Shown: piece after piece, positions 1-6,049 of the stretch
How the letters are laid out: each line of letters starts with the position of its first letter
How positions within the stretch are numbered: position 1 is the stretch's first letter
NCBI GenBank assembly: GCA_027435495.1
Contig: DAHZZC010000025.1
Location: 1-7,762 of the forward strand
Reading direction: 5' to 3'
DNA length: 7,762 nt
Source: Planctomycetales bacterium
GTDB taxonomy: Bacteria > Planctomycetota > Planctomycetia > Isosphaerales > Isosphaeraceae
Position numbers and translations under genes: made by a program
Notes under the pieces: model-generated
Seen by the model: only the letters and a program-made list of their open reading frames with translations
Database searches by the model: none
Told to the model about the DNA's origin: nothing

Positions 1-891
1 TCGGTGCACAACTACCACGGCGCGATCAATTCGCTGCCGGCGGGTCACTTCGGGACTGGCTGGAACGACTGGTCGGCCTCGGTGATGCTCCTGCCCTTCA
101 TGGAGCAGGGAAACCTGTACAACTCGATCAATTTTGCGAACACGGGGGGCGCGGCCTGGCCGGGCAATCCCGCCAACACGACCATTTTCCGGTCGAGGCT
201 CAACGTGTTGAATTGCCCGTCGGATATCGACCGGCTGACCAACATTGAGGGGCATCAAAGCTACTGCGGGAACGCCGGTAACGCTCCCGAGGCCTTTTTC
301 GACAATCACCGCCACGGCGCCTGCAACGGCTGCTTCTTCTCGGTGAATAACTGCACGCCGATCGACTTCGCGGCGATCACCGACGGGCTGAGCAACACCG
401 GGTGTTTCAGCGAGAAGGTGAAGGGGATCGGCTCGTACAGCGACCAGTTCGACCCGCTCATGCCGACCTCGGCGATCTCCTCGGCCCCGATCAACGCGGG
501 GAAGGGAACGATCAATGGGCAGTCGGTCTGGCTCGACGCGGTTCCGCAGCAATATTACCAGCTTTGCCAGGCGTCGCCGGCAAGCGGTCCGAGGGCGGTT
601 CTGGCGACCAATGGAGCGATCTCGCAGGGGCAGCTCTGGTTCGACGGCCACCCCGAGACCGGACTCTACAATCACCTGATGCCGCCAAATAGCTGGAGCT
701 GCGACGATTCGAACAACTCCTGGGTCAACGACGGCGCGGCGGCGACGGCCAGCAGCCGCCATCCCGGCGGGGTCAACCTGCTGATGTGCGACGGCTCGGT
801 TCGGTTCGTCAAGGCGAGCGTCAGTGTGGTCACCTGGTGGGCTCTTGGCTCGCGCGCCGGCGGCGAGACGGTCTCGTCCGACAGCTATTGA
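1..891 (+). CDS. DUF1559 prepilin-like protein, H-X9-DG C-terminus (5' partial)
   Basis: The reading frame is open from the first base and stops at TGA 889-891, giving 296 visible codons. It begins with SVHNYHGAINSLPAGH, which in this family follows the N-terminal prepilin-type methylation helix. Roughly 50-60 residues, including that helix and the true start, therefore lie outside the window. Family hallmarks are the segment around residues 20-45 (NDWSASVMLLPFMEQGNLYN), the NCPSD motif near residue 70, and the C-terminal HPGGVNLLMCDGSVRFV, an exact H-X9-DG. DUF1559 proteins form a very large planctomycete-specific paralogous family, anchored like pseudopilins and presumably exported; their function is unknown. 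The gene converges on a lipoprotein gene with a stem-loop between them. Family assignment is near certain; nothing in the sequence gives a role. Confidence 0.95.
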   Translation, partial: SVHNYHGAINSLPAGHFGTGWNDWSASVMLLPFMEQGNLYNSINFANTGGAAWPGNPANTTIFRSRLNVLNCPSDIDRLTNIEGHQSYCGNAGNAPEAFFDNHRHGACNGCFFSVNNCTPIDFAAITDGLSNTGCFSEKVKGIGSYSDQFDPLMPTSAISSAPINAGKGTINGQSVWLDAVPQQYYQLCQASPASGPRAVLATNGAISQGQLWFDGHPETGLYNHLMPPNSWSCDDSNNSWVNDGAAATASSRHPGGVNLLMCDGSVRFVKASVSVVTWWALGSRAGGETVSSDSY

Positions 892-912
892 GGTTGCGCG
901 GAGATCGTCGGT

Positions 913-947
913 CTCGTCTGGGAGCCGAAAGCCGGCTCCCGGACGAG
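913..947. terminator. Strong stem-loop between convergent genes
   Basis: The arms are CTCGTCTGGGAGCCG (913-927) and CGGCTCCCGGACGAG (933-947), with loop AAAGC. This makes 15 consecutive pairs, including one T-G wobble. The hairpin starts 22 bp after the DUF1559 stop and ends 11 bp before the stop of the opposing lipoprotein gene, so it is placed to end both transcripts. There is no T-tract on either side, so it is not a canonical intrinsic terminator; it could also be a 3'-end stabiliser. Confidence 0.6.
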
Positions 948-957
948 GGGCCGAACT

Positions 958-1443
958 TCACGGCTGTTCGGATTTGGGTTTGGCTGTAGGCTCGGCGGAC
1001 GGTTTGGCTGTAGGCTCGGCGGACGGTTTGGCCGCGGGCTCGGTGGTGGTCGTCGGCGCGGGCTGCTGCGGGGGTGGCAGTTCGATGTTCAGCGTGCTGC
1101 CCGACGCGCTCACGTCGATCGACTGCGCCGCGTAGCCGAGCTCCGGCTCCCTGGTGATCTCGGGGCCGGAGACCAGCACCGAGTTCTGGCCGACCAGGGT
1201 GGTGATCTCATACGACCCGTTCTTGATCGGCGCCTTCCGCGGCTCGGCGTCGCGCTGGTAGTTGGCAGGATTGAAGGTGATCTCGCCGGAAGCCATGGGC
1301 TTGCCGTGAATCTTCACCGTGCCCGTGACCTTGGCCTCGGCCTGCGACGCCTCGGCCGCCGGGCGGTCATCGCTGCAGCCCCAAAGCGAGACCGCGACGG
1401 TCGCCGCCGCCGGGCCCATTAAAATCCACCGCGTCATTTTCAT
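958..1443 (-). CDS. Small lipoprotein with carboxypeptidase-regulatory-like domain
   Basis: The product has 161 residues. A basic N-terminus (K2, R5) and a hydrophobic stretch (residues 6-22) lead to Cys23 in SLWGC, a signal peptidase II lipobox with an unusual Trp at -2. Residues 38-90 (VTGTVKIHGKPMASGEITFNP, then NGSYEI) look like the transthyretin/carboxypeptidase-regulatory beta-sandwich common in small planctomycete lipoproteins. From about residue 123 the protein is a Pro/Thr/Ala/Glu/Lys-rich tail with the unit AKPSAEPT repeated. The tail is probably disordered and may span the periplasm or cell wall. The start is chosen because AAGGGGAGAA lies just upstream of the ATG. In planctomycetes such lipoproteins often sit next to DUF1559 genes, usually co-directional; here the two genes converge. 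Function unknown; the lipoprotein call is firm and the domain call moderate. Confidence 0.85.
   Translation of the reverse strand: MKMTRWILMGPAAATVAVSLWGCSDDRPAAEASQAEAKVTGTVKIHGKPMASGEITFNPANYQRDAEPRKAPIKNGSYEITTLVGQNSVLVSGPEITREPELGYAAQSIDVSASGSTLNIELPPPQQPAPTTTTEPAAKPSAEPTAKPSAEPTAKPKSEQP
977..1048 (-). repeat. 24-bp tandem repeat inside lipoprotein tail
   Basis: Two identical 24-bp units (977-1000 and 1001-1024, beginning ggtttggctgtagg on the plus strand) are followed by a diverged third (1025-1048). On the coding strand they encode the 8-residue unit of the Pro/Glu/Lys tail. A 24-bp unit keeps the frame, so copy-number change would only lengthen or shorten the tail. Confidence 0.85.
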
Positions 1444-1483
1444 GGCTTCTCCCCTTGAGACATGAGCGCTTCAACGGACTTAA

Positions 1484-1500
1484 CGCACCAGAAATGTGCG
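1484..1500. promoter_or_regulatory. Small dyad upstream of lipoprotein gene
   Basis: CGCAC (1484-1488) and GTGCG (1496-1500) form a 5-bp inverted repeat with a 7-base spacer, 41-57 bp upstream of the lipoprotein start. It could be an operator or a leader hairpin, or chance. No convincing -35/-10 was found in 1444-1570. Confidence 0.2.
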
Positions 1501-1570
1501 ACTCGATGAGGCGTAAGGAAATGTATCAGGATGGACGGCGCATTTCCACCGTTTCTTCCCGGGAATCAGT

Positions 1571-2194
1571 CTACGGACGAGTCGGGGTCGCGTAGAGATC
1601 GGTCGTCGGGTGCTCGCGGCGCCAGTCGCCCCATTTCCGCCGCTCCATCGGGAAATCGGGATAGGGAAACGCGCGCTCGGTGCCGACGCCGGGGGCAGGC
1701 TCGAAGGGTCGGCCGTCTCGGTGCCAGAAGTAGCCGCCGGCAGCCCGGACGATCATCTGTCCGTCCTTGAGGCCGCCCTGTGAGATATCGAGCGGCGCGC
1801 CGCCGGGCGATCCGGCGTAGGCCCGGGCGCAGTCCGAGAGGTTGCAATAGGCGACTGTGATCGGACGGTCGCCGATGACGTCGTTGACGATGTGCGCCGA
1901 CGGATCCAGAAAGGCACCCAGGCGGTAGGCGCGGGGCCGGCCGTCGACGATCACGCCGAGGATTTCCTCGTCATCGCCGATCGTCGCCCGGTCGGCGGGA
2001 ACCACCTCGGGTCGGAGGATGCCCGGTCCCTCGACTCGCCACCAGACCTCGCTCGAAGAAGTCCCGGCGCCGACGTTCCTCGCGTCGTCGGACCAGAACG
2101 AGGCCGCGACGAGCGCCGAGGCGATGGCGAGGGCCGCGGTCAGAGCGATCGTCGCCGGGCGGGATCTCAGCAGACCGGGGATCGGAGCCGGCAT
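1571..2194 (-). CDS. DUF3179 membrane-anchored protein, copy A
   Basis: The product has 207 residues. A basic N-terminus and one hydrophobic helix (about residues 14-34) suggest an uncleaved signal anchor with the rest outside the cytoplasm. Residues 73-125 carry the DUF3179 core: DDEEILGVIVDGRPRAYRL, HIVNDVIGDRP (His101) and VAYCNLSDC (Cys117, Cys122). A second block includes YFWHRDGRPF (His148), and the C-terminus reads FPYPDFPMERRKWGDWR. The biochemical role of DUF3179 is unknown. The conserved Cys/His residues suggest redox or metal chemistry, which is inference. Many family members have CPLC where this one has a wider C-X4-C. The start is the first in-frame ATG before the hydrophobic helix; no good Shine-Dalgarno sequence is visible. 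It lies 214 bp downstream of a close paralogue on the same strand. Confidence 0.85.
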   Translation of the reverse strand: MPAPIPGLLRSRPATIALTAALAIASALVAASFWSDDARNVGAGTSSSEVWWRVEGPGILRPEVVPADRATIGDDEEILGVIVDGRPRAYRLGAFLDPSAHIVNDVIGDRPITVAYCNLSDCARAYAGSPGGAPLDISQGGLKDGQMIVRAAGGYFWHRDGRPFEPAPGVGTERAFPYPDFPMERRKWGDWRREHPTTDLYATPTRP

Positions 2195-2250
2195 GGGGAT
2201 GGGTCCGTTTCTCGGAGATGGGGGACGACGATGGCAACGTCGAGAGGTTC

Positions 2251-2260
2251 ATTGGACCAG
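2251..2260 (-). repeat. 10-mer shared by both DUF3179 upstream regions, copy 1
   Basis: CTGGTCCAAT on the minus strand, 57 bp upstream of the copy A start. The identical 10-mer lies upstream of copy B at 3142-3151. It may be residual homology from the duplication or a shared regulatory site. The rest of this 214-bp spacer (2195-2408) shows no gene or clear promoter. Confidence 0.35.
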
Positions 2261-2408
2261 AACCCGGCACGCGACGCCACTTTCCCAGGGGTCGAAGCGG
2301 CGCGGCCTTCGCGCGGCGTTCCGAACGTGTCGGCGGGCCTTGCGGGAGTGTCTGTGTGGGTGATCGGGATCGGCCCGGTTCCTGGCGCGATCCTGGAGGT
2401 TGTTCGCC

Positions 2409-3065
2409 TCAGTGTCGGGCCGGGGGTGGGCCGAGATAGATGTCGGTCTCGGGGTGAAGCCGCCGCCATTCGCCCCACTTTCGGCGCTCGAAGGGGCAGT
2501 CGGGATAGGGGAACGGCGGAGCGTGGGCGTCGGGATCGTGGGGCTGGCCGTCGCGGTGCCAGTAGTAAGCGTCGCCGACCCTCACGATCATCCGGCCGTA
2601 CTGGAGGCCGCCCTGGCGGATATCGAGCGGCCCGGCGCCGGGCGGACCGGAATAGGCCCGGACGCAGTCGGTGAGATCGCAATAGGTCATCGAGACCGGT
2701 CGATTCCCGACCACATCGTTGACGATGTGCGCCGAGTTCTTGTGGAACGGCAGGAGCCGATAGGCGCGTGGGTGGCCGTCGACGATCACGCCGAGGACCT
2801 CCTCGTCGTCGGCGATCTTTGCCGAATCGGCCGGGACCGTCGGCGGCCGATCGATCCCCGGTGCATCGGCCCGCCGCCAGAGGCCACTCTCGCGGAGGTC
2901 TGAGGAAGCGCGCGGGCTGTTGTCTCCCATCGGAGCGCTGGCGCCCTGCGGGCCGCTCTCAGGCCAGAGGACAGACGCGACGATCGCCGTACCGATTGCG
3001 ATCGCCCCGAGAATCGGCCATCTCGCCGCGCGGAGAAGCTTCGGTCCGGGTCTCTGGATTTTCAT
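2409..3065 (-). CDS. DUF3179 membrane-anchored protein, copy B
   Basis: The product has 218 residues from the ATG at 3065. That start places a short basic segment (MKIQRPGPKLLRAARW) directly before a membrane helix (about residues 16-34). The frame stays open to an ATG at 3125, but this would add 20 charged residues in front of the anchor and is less likely. The DUF3179 core is DDEEVLGVIVDGHPRAYRL, HIVNDVVGNRP (His113) and MTYCDLTDC (Cys129, Cys134), followed by YYWHRDGQP (His170) and FPYPDCPFERRKWGEWR. It is clearly a tandem paralogue of the downstream gene: the core and C-terminal motifs match almost position by position, while the linkers after the anchor differ in length and sequence. It is divergent from the MFS transporter. 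Function unknown; the membrane location is inferred from the helix. Confidence 0.85.
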   Translation of the reverse strand: MKIQRPGPKLLRAARWPILGAIAIGTAIVASVLWPESGPQGASAPMGDNSPRASSDLRESGLWRRADAPGIDRPPTVPADSAKIADDEEVLGVIVDGHPRAYRLLPFHKNSAHIVNDVVGNRPVSMTYCDLTDCVRAYSGPPGAGPLDIRQGGLQYGRMIVRVGDAYYWHRDGQPHDPDAHAPPFPYPDCPFERRKWGEWRRLHPETDIYLGPPPARH

Positions 3066-3141
3066 GAATGAAGGACCATCGGCCGATCGGCGAACACCGG
3101 AAGACCGTCGCGGGCTCGTCCCCACGTCTCCGGTCCCATCA

Positions 3142-3151
3142 ATTGGACCAG
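3142..3151 (-). repeat. 10-mer shared by both DUF3179 upstream regions, copy 2
   Basis: CTGGTCCAAT on the minus strand, 77 bp upstream of the copy B start. On the plus strand its GGACC is the right arm of a small dyad, GGTCC-N8-GGACC (3132-3149). It lies in the divergent region (3066-3276) that must hold promoters for both copy B and the MFS gene; no clear -35/-10 was recognised there. Confidence 0.35.
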
Positions 3152-3276
3152 GACTCGGTCTTCGTCGCCATCCCCAACTAACGGGCCGCCGGAGGTTTGC
3201 GATCGGCCTTCCGGCGCGTTACCCTCGGTTTCCGACGTGACCCGACGACTCTCCATCGAGCGAGCGAGCCTGCCAC

Positions 3277-4848
3277 ATGTCGATCTCTCCCCCAACCGCT
3301 GGCCCGCTGGACCGCGCGCGTGCCAAGGCGTACGTCCGGTTGCTTCCGCTACTGTTCCTCAGCTATGTGATCGCGTATGTCGACCGGGTCAACGTCGGCT
3401 TCGCGAAACTCGACATGCAGCGCGAGCTGGCGCCGCTGGGCTTCACCGAGGCTGCGTTCGGCTTTGGCATGGGCGTCTTCTTCATCGGCTACCTGGTCCT
3501 GGAGATCCCCGGGACGCTCCTGGTCGAGCGCTGGAGTGCGCGGAAGTGGATCTGCCGGATCATGATCTCGTGGGGGATCGTGGCCGGGATGACGGCATTC
3601 GTCCACTACCGGATTCCGGTGATCACGCCGATGGCGACGTGGGGGGTCCACTTCCTGGCGTCGGGGCTGGACCCGATTGCGAACTGGGGCCTTGGCAGCA
3701 CCTCGGAGTGGGCGGGCTCGGCCGCGGAGTCGCTCCGGAGCCCGGGGAGCGACCTGGTCCTGCAATTCTTCTCGGTCCGGTTCCTGCTGGGTCTGGCCGA
3801 GGCGGGATTTTATCCGGGGGTGATCGTCTACCTGACACACTGGTTCCCCCGCCGAGACCGGACCAAGGCGCTGGCCTGGTTCTTCATCGGAACGCCGATC
3901 GCGCAGGTGGTGAGCCCGCCGATCTCGCAGGCGATCATGGCGATCGGCCAGAACGGGAACCCGAAGCTGATGGGGATGGTCGGCTGGCAATGGGCGTTCA
4001 TCTTCTGGGGGATTCCGGCGATCGTGCTGGGGGTGCTGACGCTGATCTACCTGACCGACCGGCCCTCGCAGGCGAAGTGGCTGACCGACGAGGAGCGCGA
4101 GGCGCTGGAGTCGACGCTCGCCCGCGAGAAGGCCGAGCAACGTGCCGCCGCCGCCCGAGGCGCCGCCGCCCGCCACGCCGCCGCGATCGCCGACGGGACG
4201 CCTCCGCCCCGAGAGTCGCCTGACGGGCACATGACGATCCTCCAGGGCCTGACTCATCCGAAGGTGCTGGCTCTTGCCGCCGCGTACTTCTTCGTGGTGA
4301 CGGGCAATTACGGCGTCGAGATGTACATGGCCTCGATCGTCCGCGACTGGTACTCGCTCGACGTGAAGCAGGTGGCCTACCTGATCATCATCCCGCCGAT
4401 CGGCTCGCTGGTGAGCCAGCTTCTGGTCGGGTGGAGCTCCGACCGCAACCACGAGCGGAGATGGCACGCGGCGGGGCCGATCATCCTGGGTGCCCTGGTG
4501 TTGGCGATGATCCCGGAAAGCCAGGGAACACTCTGGCTGACGATCTCGCTCTTCACGCTGGCGATGGTGGGGACCAAGGCGTACCTGCCGGCGTTCTGGG
4601 CACTGCCGAGCCTCCTGATGACCGAGTCGGCGGCGGCGGCTTCGATCGGACTGATCAACTCGTTCGGCAACCTCGGCGGGATGGTCGGCCCGACGGTCCT
4701 CGGCGTGGTCAAGCAGGTGACGAAGCAGTATCGATACGGGATCTGGTATCTGGCCGCCTCAATGATCGTCTCGGCGCTCATCATCGTGGCGCTGGGGATC
4801 GGGCGACGAGTTCCGGCCTCTGCGGAGGAGGAGCCTTCCCAACTCTGA
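3277..4848 (+). CDS. MFS transporter, anion:cation symporter (ACS) type
   Basis: The product is an inner-membrane carrier of 523 residues, longer than the usual 420-450. Family marks are YVDRVNVGFAKLDMQ after the first helix, FFIGYLVLEIPGTLLVERW and RKWICRIMISWGI around helices 2-3, and RFLLGLAEAGFYPGVIVYLTHWF with RRDRTKALAWFFIGTPIA around helices 4-5. These match proton-coupled carriers of organic anions such as hexuronates, tartrate and phthalate; the substrate cannot be read here. The extra length is mostly a polar insert in the periplasmic loop between helices 3 and 4 (about residues 110-158) and a charged, Ala-rich central cytoplasmic loop (about 265-312). The start is the first ATG before the N-terminal helix; no strong Shine-Dalgarno sequence precedes it. 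No catabolic genes sit beside it, so context does not name a substrate. The family call is firm. Confidence 0.92.
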   Translation: MSISPPTAGPLDRARAKAYVRLLPLLFLSYVIAYVDRVNVGFAKLDMQRELAPLGFTEAAFGFGMGVFFIGYLVLEIPGTLLVERWSARKWICRIMISWGIVAGMTAFVHYRIPVITPMATWGVHFLASGLDPIANWGLGSTSEWAGSAAESLRSPGSDLVLQFFSVRFLLGLAEAGFYPGVIVYLTHWFPRRDRTKALAWFFIGTPIAQVVSPPISQAIMAIGQNGNPKLMGMVGWQWAFIFWGIPAIVLGVLTLIYLTDRPSQAKWLTDEEREALESTLAREKAEQRAAAARGAAARHAAAIADGTPPPRESPDGHMTILQGLTHPKVLALAAAYFFVVTGNYGVEMYMASIVRDWYSLDVKQVAYLIIIPPIGSLVSQLLVGWSSDRNHERRWHAAGPIILGALVLAMIPESQGTLWLTISLFTLAMVGTKAYLPAFWALPSLLMTESAAAASIGLINSFGNLGGMVGPTVLGVVKQVTKQYRYGIWYLAASMIVSALIIVALGIGRRVPASAEEEPSQL

Positions 4849-4851
4849 GAA

Positions 4852-4889
4852 GGGCAAGGGCTTCTTGAGGGCTTGCCCATGCGCAAGCC
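4852..4889 (+). terminator. Overlapping alternative stem-loops after MFS gene
   Basis: Four bases after the transporter stop, GGGCAAG (4852-4858) can pair with CTTGCCC (4872-4878). Alternatively GGCTTGC (4870-4876) can pair with GCAAGCC (4883-4889). The two 7-bp stems share the middle segment and exclude each other. The position suggests a role in 3'-end formation, but neither stem has a T-tract. Confidence 0.4.
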
Positions 4890-4931
4890 GATTCCCGGTG
4901 AGACGAACAAATCGAAGAATTTCACCCCGGC

Positions 4932-4958
4932 GACGAACGACTACCGGAACCGTTCGTC
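4932..4958. promoter_or_regulatory. Inverted repeat upstream of small membrane protein
   Basis: GACGAAC (4932-4938) and GTTCGTC (4952-4958) are perfect 7-bp arms around a 13-base loop, centred about 47 bp before the next start codon. It could be an operator, a leader hairpin or a second terminator for the upstream gene; the sequence does not decide. Confidence 0.3.
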
Positions 4959-4991
4959 CACCAACACTCTTTCCGAGGTTCGAGGCCAGCC

Positions 4992-5174
4992 ATGGAATTC
5001 TTCCCCGTGCTCGTCTGCATCGTCGCCATGATTCTTTGGGCCACCCTTTGGCGGCGGCTCGCAAGCAACCCTCCGATCGTCTGGACGCGGCGCCGGGTGG
5101 TCTCGCTGTCGGCGGCCATCCTGGGTATCGCGGCCGTCCCATTCCTCGTCGGCATTGGCCTCTGGCTGCGGTAG
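4992..5174 (+). CDS. Small two-helix membrane protein, hypothetical
   Basis: The product has 60 residues in two hydrophobic segments (about 3-20, FFPVLVCIVAMILWATLW, and 38-59, SLSAAILGIAAVPFLVGIGLW). They are joined by a basic linker (RRLASNPPIVWTRRR), so the linker probably faces the cytoplasm. A weak ribosome binding site (GAGG, 6 bases before the ATG) supports the start. I recognise no family. The alternation of hydrophobic and basic segments looks like a real small membrane protein rather than a random high-GC frame. It stands alone, 143 bp after the transporter and converging on the PQ-loop gene. No function can be assigned. Confidence 0.6.
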   Translation: MEFFPVLVCIVAMILWATLWRRLASNPPIVWTRRRVVSLSAAILGIAAVPFLVGIGLWLR

Positions 5175-5279
5175 ACCCCGGTTTTGCCCCGACGGCTTGG
5201 GCGTCCGCCTTCTGGGCCAGACCTGGTCGTGACGCCCTCACCGTCATCGGCGCCCTACCGAACTGGTCTGACTGGGCCG

Positions 5280-5326
5280 GAGCATCGCCAATCCTGAGCG
5301 GGAGGTCCTGGATATCTGGGATGCTC
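5280..5326. terminator. Possible long-loop stem between convergent genes
   Basis: GAGCATC (5280-5286) and GATGCTC (5320-5326) are perfect 7-bp arms around 33 bases, with an overlapping CTGAGC/GCTCAG pair (5294-5299 and 5323-5328). The right arm runs into the stop codon of the PQ-loop gene. It is weakly placed for terminating the convergent pair. Nothing else was seen in 5175-5279. Confidence 0.2.
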
Positions 5327-5624
5327 AGTCGTCGTCCGCATCGTCCGACCGATCGCCAGCGATCCGTGCCCGATGGATGGCGATTCCCAGGCCGATCGCG
5401 TTGTTCACGACCAGGCAGCCGTTGAGCGCGATGTAGACCAGGTTGTGGACCATCGTGCTGTAGACGAGCTGCCCGAGCGTCCCGACGAACGCCAGCACGA
5501 AGAACCAGAGCGACGTCGCGCCGACGTGCTTATGGCGCTCGTGCCACTGTCGATACGTCTGGACGCCGAAGGTGGGGAGCAGGATCAGCCCGCTCCCCCA
5601 TCCGATGATCTCTTGCCAGATCAT
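5325..5624 (-). CDS. PQ-loop / SemiSWEET-like three-helix membrane protein
   Basis: The product has 99 residues with three predicted helices (about 3-18, 35-55 and 59-81). The layout IGWGSGLILLPTFGVQTYRQW, then SLWFFVLAFVGTLGQLVYS, then IALNGCLVVNNAIGLGIAIH matches one triple-helix bundle of the PQ-loop superfamily, as in bacterial SemiSWEETs, which dimerise to move sugars. The diagnostic Pro-Gln pair is altered: Pro is present at the end of helix 1 (LLPTFGVQ) but Gln is displaced. The helix 3 Asn residues (NGCLVVNN) fit the family. The substrate is unknown, and sugar transport is inference. The frame is open upstream to 5696, but the ATG at 5624 has an excellent ribosome binding site (GGGAGGG, 6 bases upstream). 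The tail is acidic (DRSDDADDD). The gene appears monocistronic, divergent from a small ORF. Confidence 0.75.
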   Translation of the reverse strand: MIWQEIIGWGSGLILLPTFGVQTYRQWHERHKHVGATSLWFFVLAFVGTLGQLVYSTMVHNLVYIALNGCLVVNNAIGLGIAIHRARIAGDRSDDADDD

Positions 5625-5674
5625 GTAAGTCCCTCCCCTGCCCCCCATTCCTTGCACGTCGCGGGCCCACCGGC

Positions 5675-5689
5675 GGCACGACCGTTGCA
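5675..5689 (+). promoter_or_regulatory. Sigma-54 (-24/-12) promoter candidate, plus strand
   Basis: GGCACGACCGTTGCA has GG and GC separated by exactly 10 bases, matching the sigma-54 core GGCACG-N4-TTGCA, and is followed by ATTTC. The base before GG is C rather than the preferred T. Transcription would begin near 5700, 47 bases before the ATG at 5747, which has its own ribosome binding site. It shares the same core as the promoter before the Hsp20 genes. No matching activator palindrome was found upstream. Confidence 0.55.
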
Positions 5690-5746
5690 ATTTCATCCCC
5701 GGTCGGGATGGTAAAGACGAGATCTGGCGAAGGGAAGGAGCAAGTC

Positions 5747-5968
5747 ATGCCGAACGTATCGACCCAGAAGGGCGGCCACGCGCGGAACTCCGGTCACGCA
5801 CGCTGGGGAGAGAACACGAAAAGCACGAATGAAGACTGTGGCATGGTCGAGGGAAGCCCTGGCGCGGGATCGCTCAGGGACTTCCCAGACTTCCGCCAGA
5901 GTCCTCTTTCGTGCCTTTCGTGGTCCCTTCCTCCAGGCTCATCCTCGGGCGCGACGTCCGCGGGATGA
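5747..5968 (+). CDS. Small unrecognised ORF behind sigma-54-like promoter
   Basis: The product has 73 residues. The start is supported by AGGGAAGGAG, ending 6 bases before the ATG, and by the sigma-54-like promoter about 60 bases upstream. The N-terminal part (MPNVSTQKGGHARNSGHARWGENTK) is basic and His/Gly-rich with a repeated GHAR. I do not recognise it as a family. From about residue 22 the frame runs through a nested palindromic element, and the remainder (Ser/Pro/Gly-rich) looks non-conserved. The ORF may be a short gene whose 3' end was replaced by the element, a very small peptide gene, or the 5' part of a non-coding transcript. Expression signals are better than the protein evidence. 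It converges on the Hsp20 pair. Confidence 0.35.
   Translation: MPNVSTQKGGHARNSGHARWGENTKSTNEDCGMVEGSPGAGSLRDFPDFRQSPLSCLSWSLPPGSSSGATSAG
5812..5925. repeat. Nested imperfect palindromic element, ~115 bp
   Basis: The outer arms are 5812-5837 and 5900-5925 (22 of 26 positions complementary; core cacgaaaagcacgaa against ttcgtgcctttcgtg). They enclose an inner hairpin: GGGAAG/CTTCCC and CCCTG/CAGGG at 5851-5886, with one bulged base and further GCG/CGC pairing. The whole can fold as one long branched stem. It resembles REP/MITE-like intergenic elements; dispersal cannot be judged from one copy. No gene was seen between it and 6050, only a short GGCGA/TCGCC hairpin at 5976-5989 that could act downstream of the Hsp20 genes. 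Confidence 0.55.
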
Positions 5969-6049
5969 CCTCAACGGCGATCCCTCGCCAGGTCGATGCG
6001 GCTCTGAGCCCCGCGGCAGCGTGCCAGGGATTCAAGGACCAAAGAACAA

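Noticed and set aside
1892..2674. 260-codon plus-strand frame across the DUF3179 genes
   Set aside because: It is antisense to two recognised coding regions, extremely Arg/Gly-rich, and without motif; it is a high-GC artefact.
3066..3125. Upstream start at 3125 for DUF3179 copy B
   Set aside because: It would add 20 charged, non-hydrophobic residues before a well-formed basic-plus-helix membrane anchor; the ATG at 3065 fits the anchor and the paralogue better.
3237..4223. 328-codon plus-strand frame overlapping the start of the MFS gene
   Set aside because: It is an out-of-frame shadow of the transporter, rich in Gly/Arg/Asp, with no membrane segments or motif.
3349..4467. 372-codon open frame on the minus strand, antisense to the MFS transporter
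   Set aside because: Its composition is the usual Arg/Asp/His-rich reflection of a high-GC coding strand. It has no recognisable domain, and the plus-strand frame encodes an unmistakable transporter.
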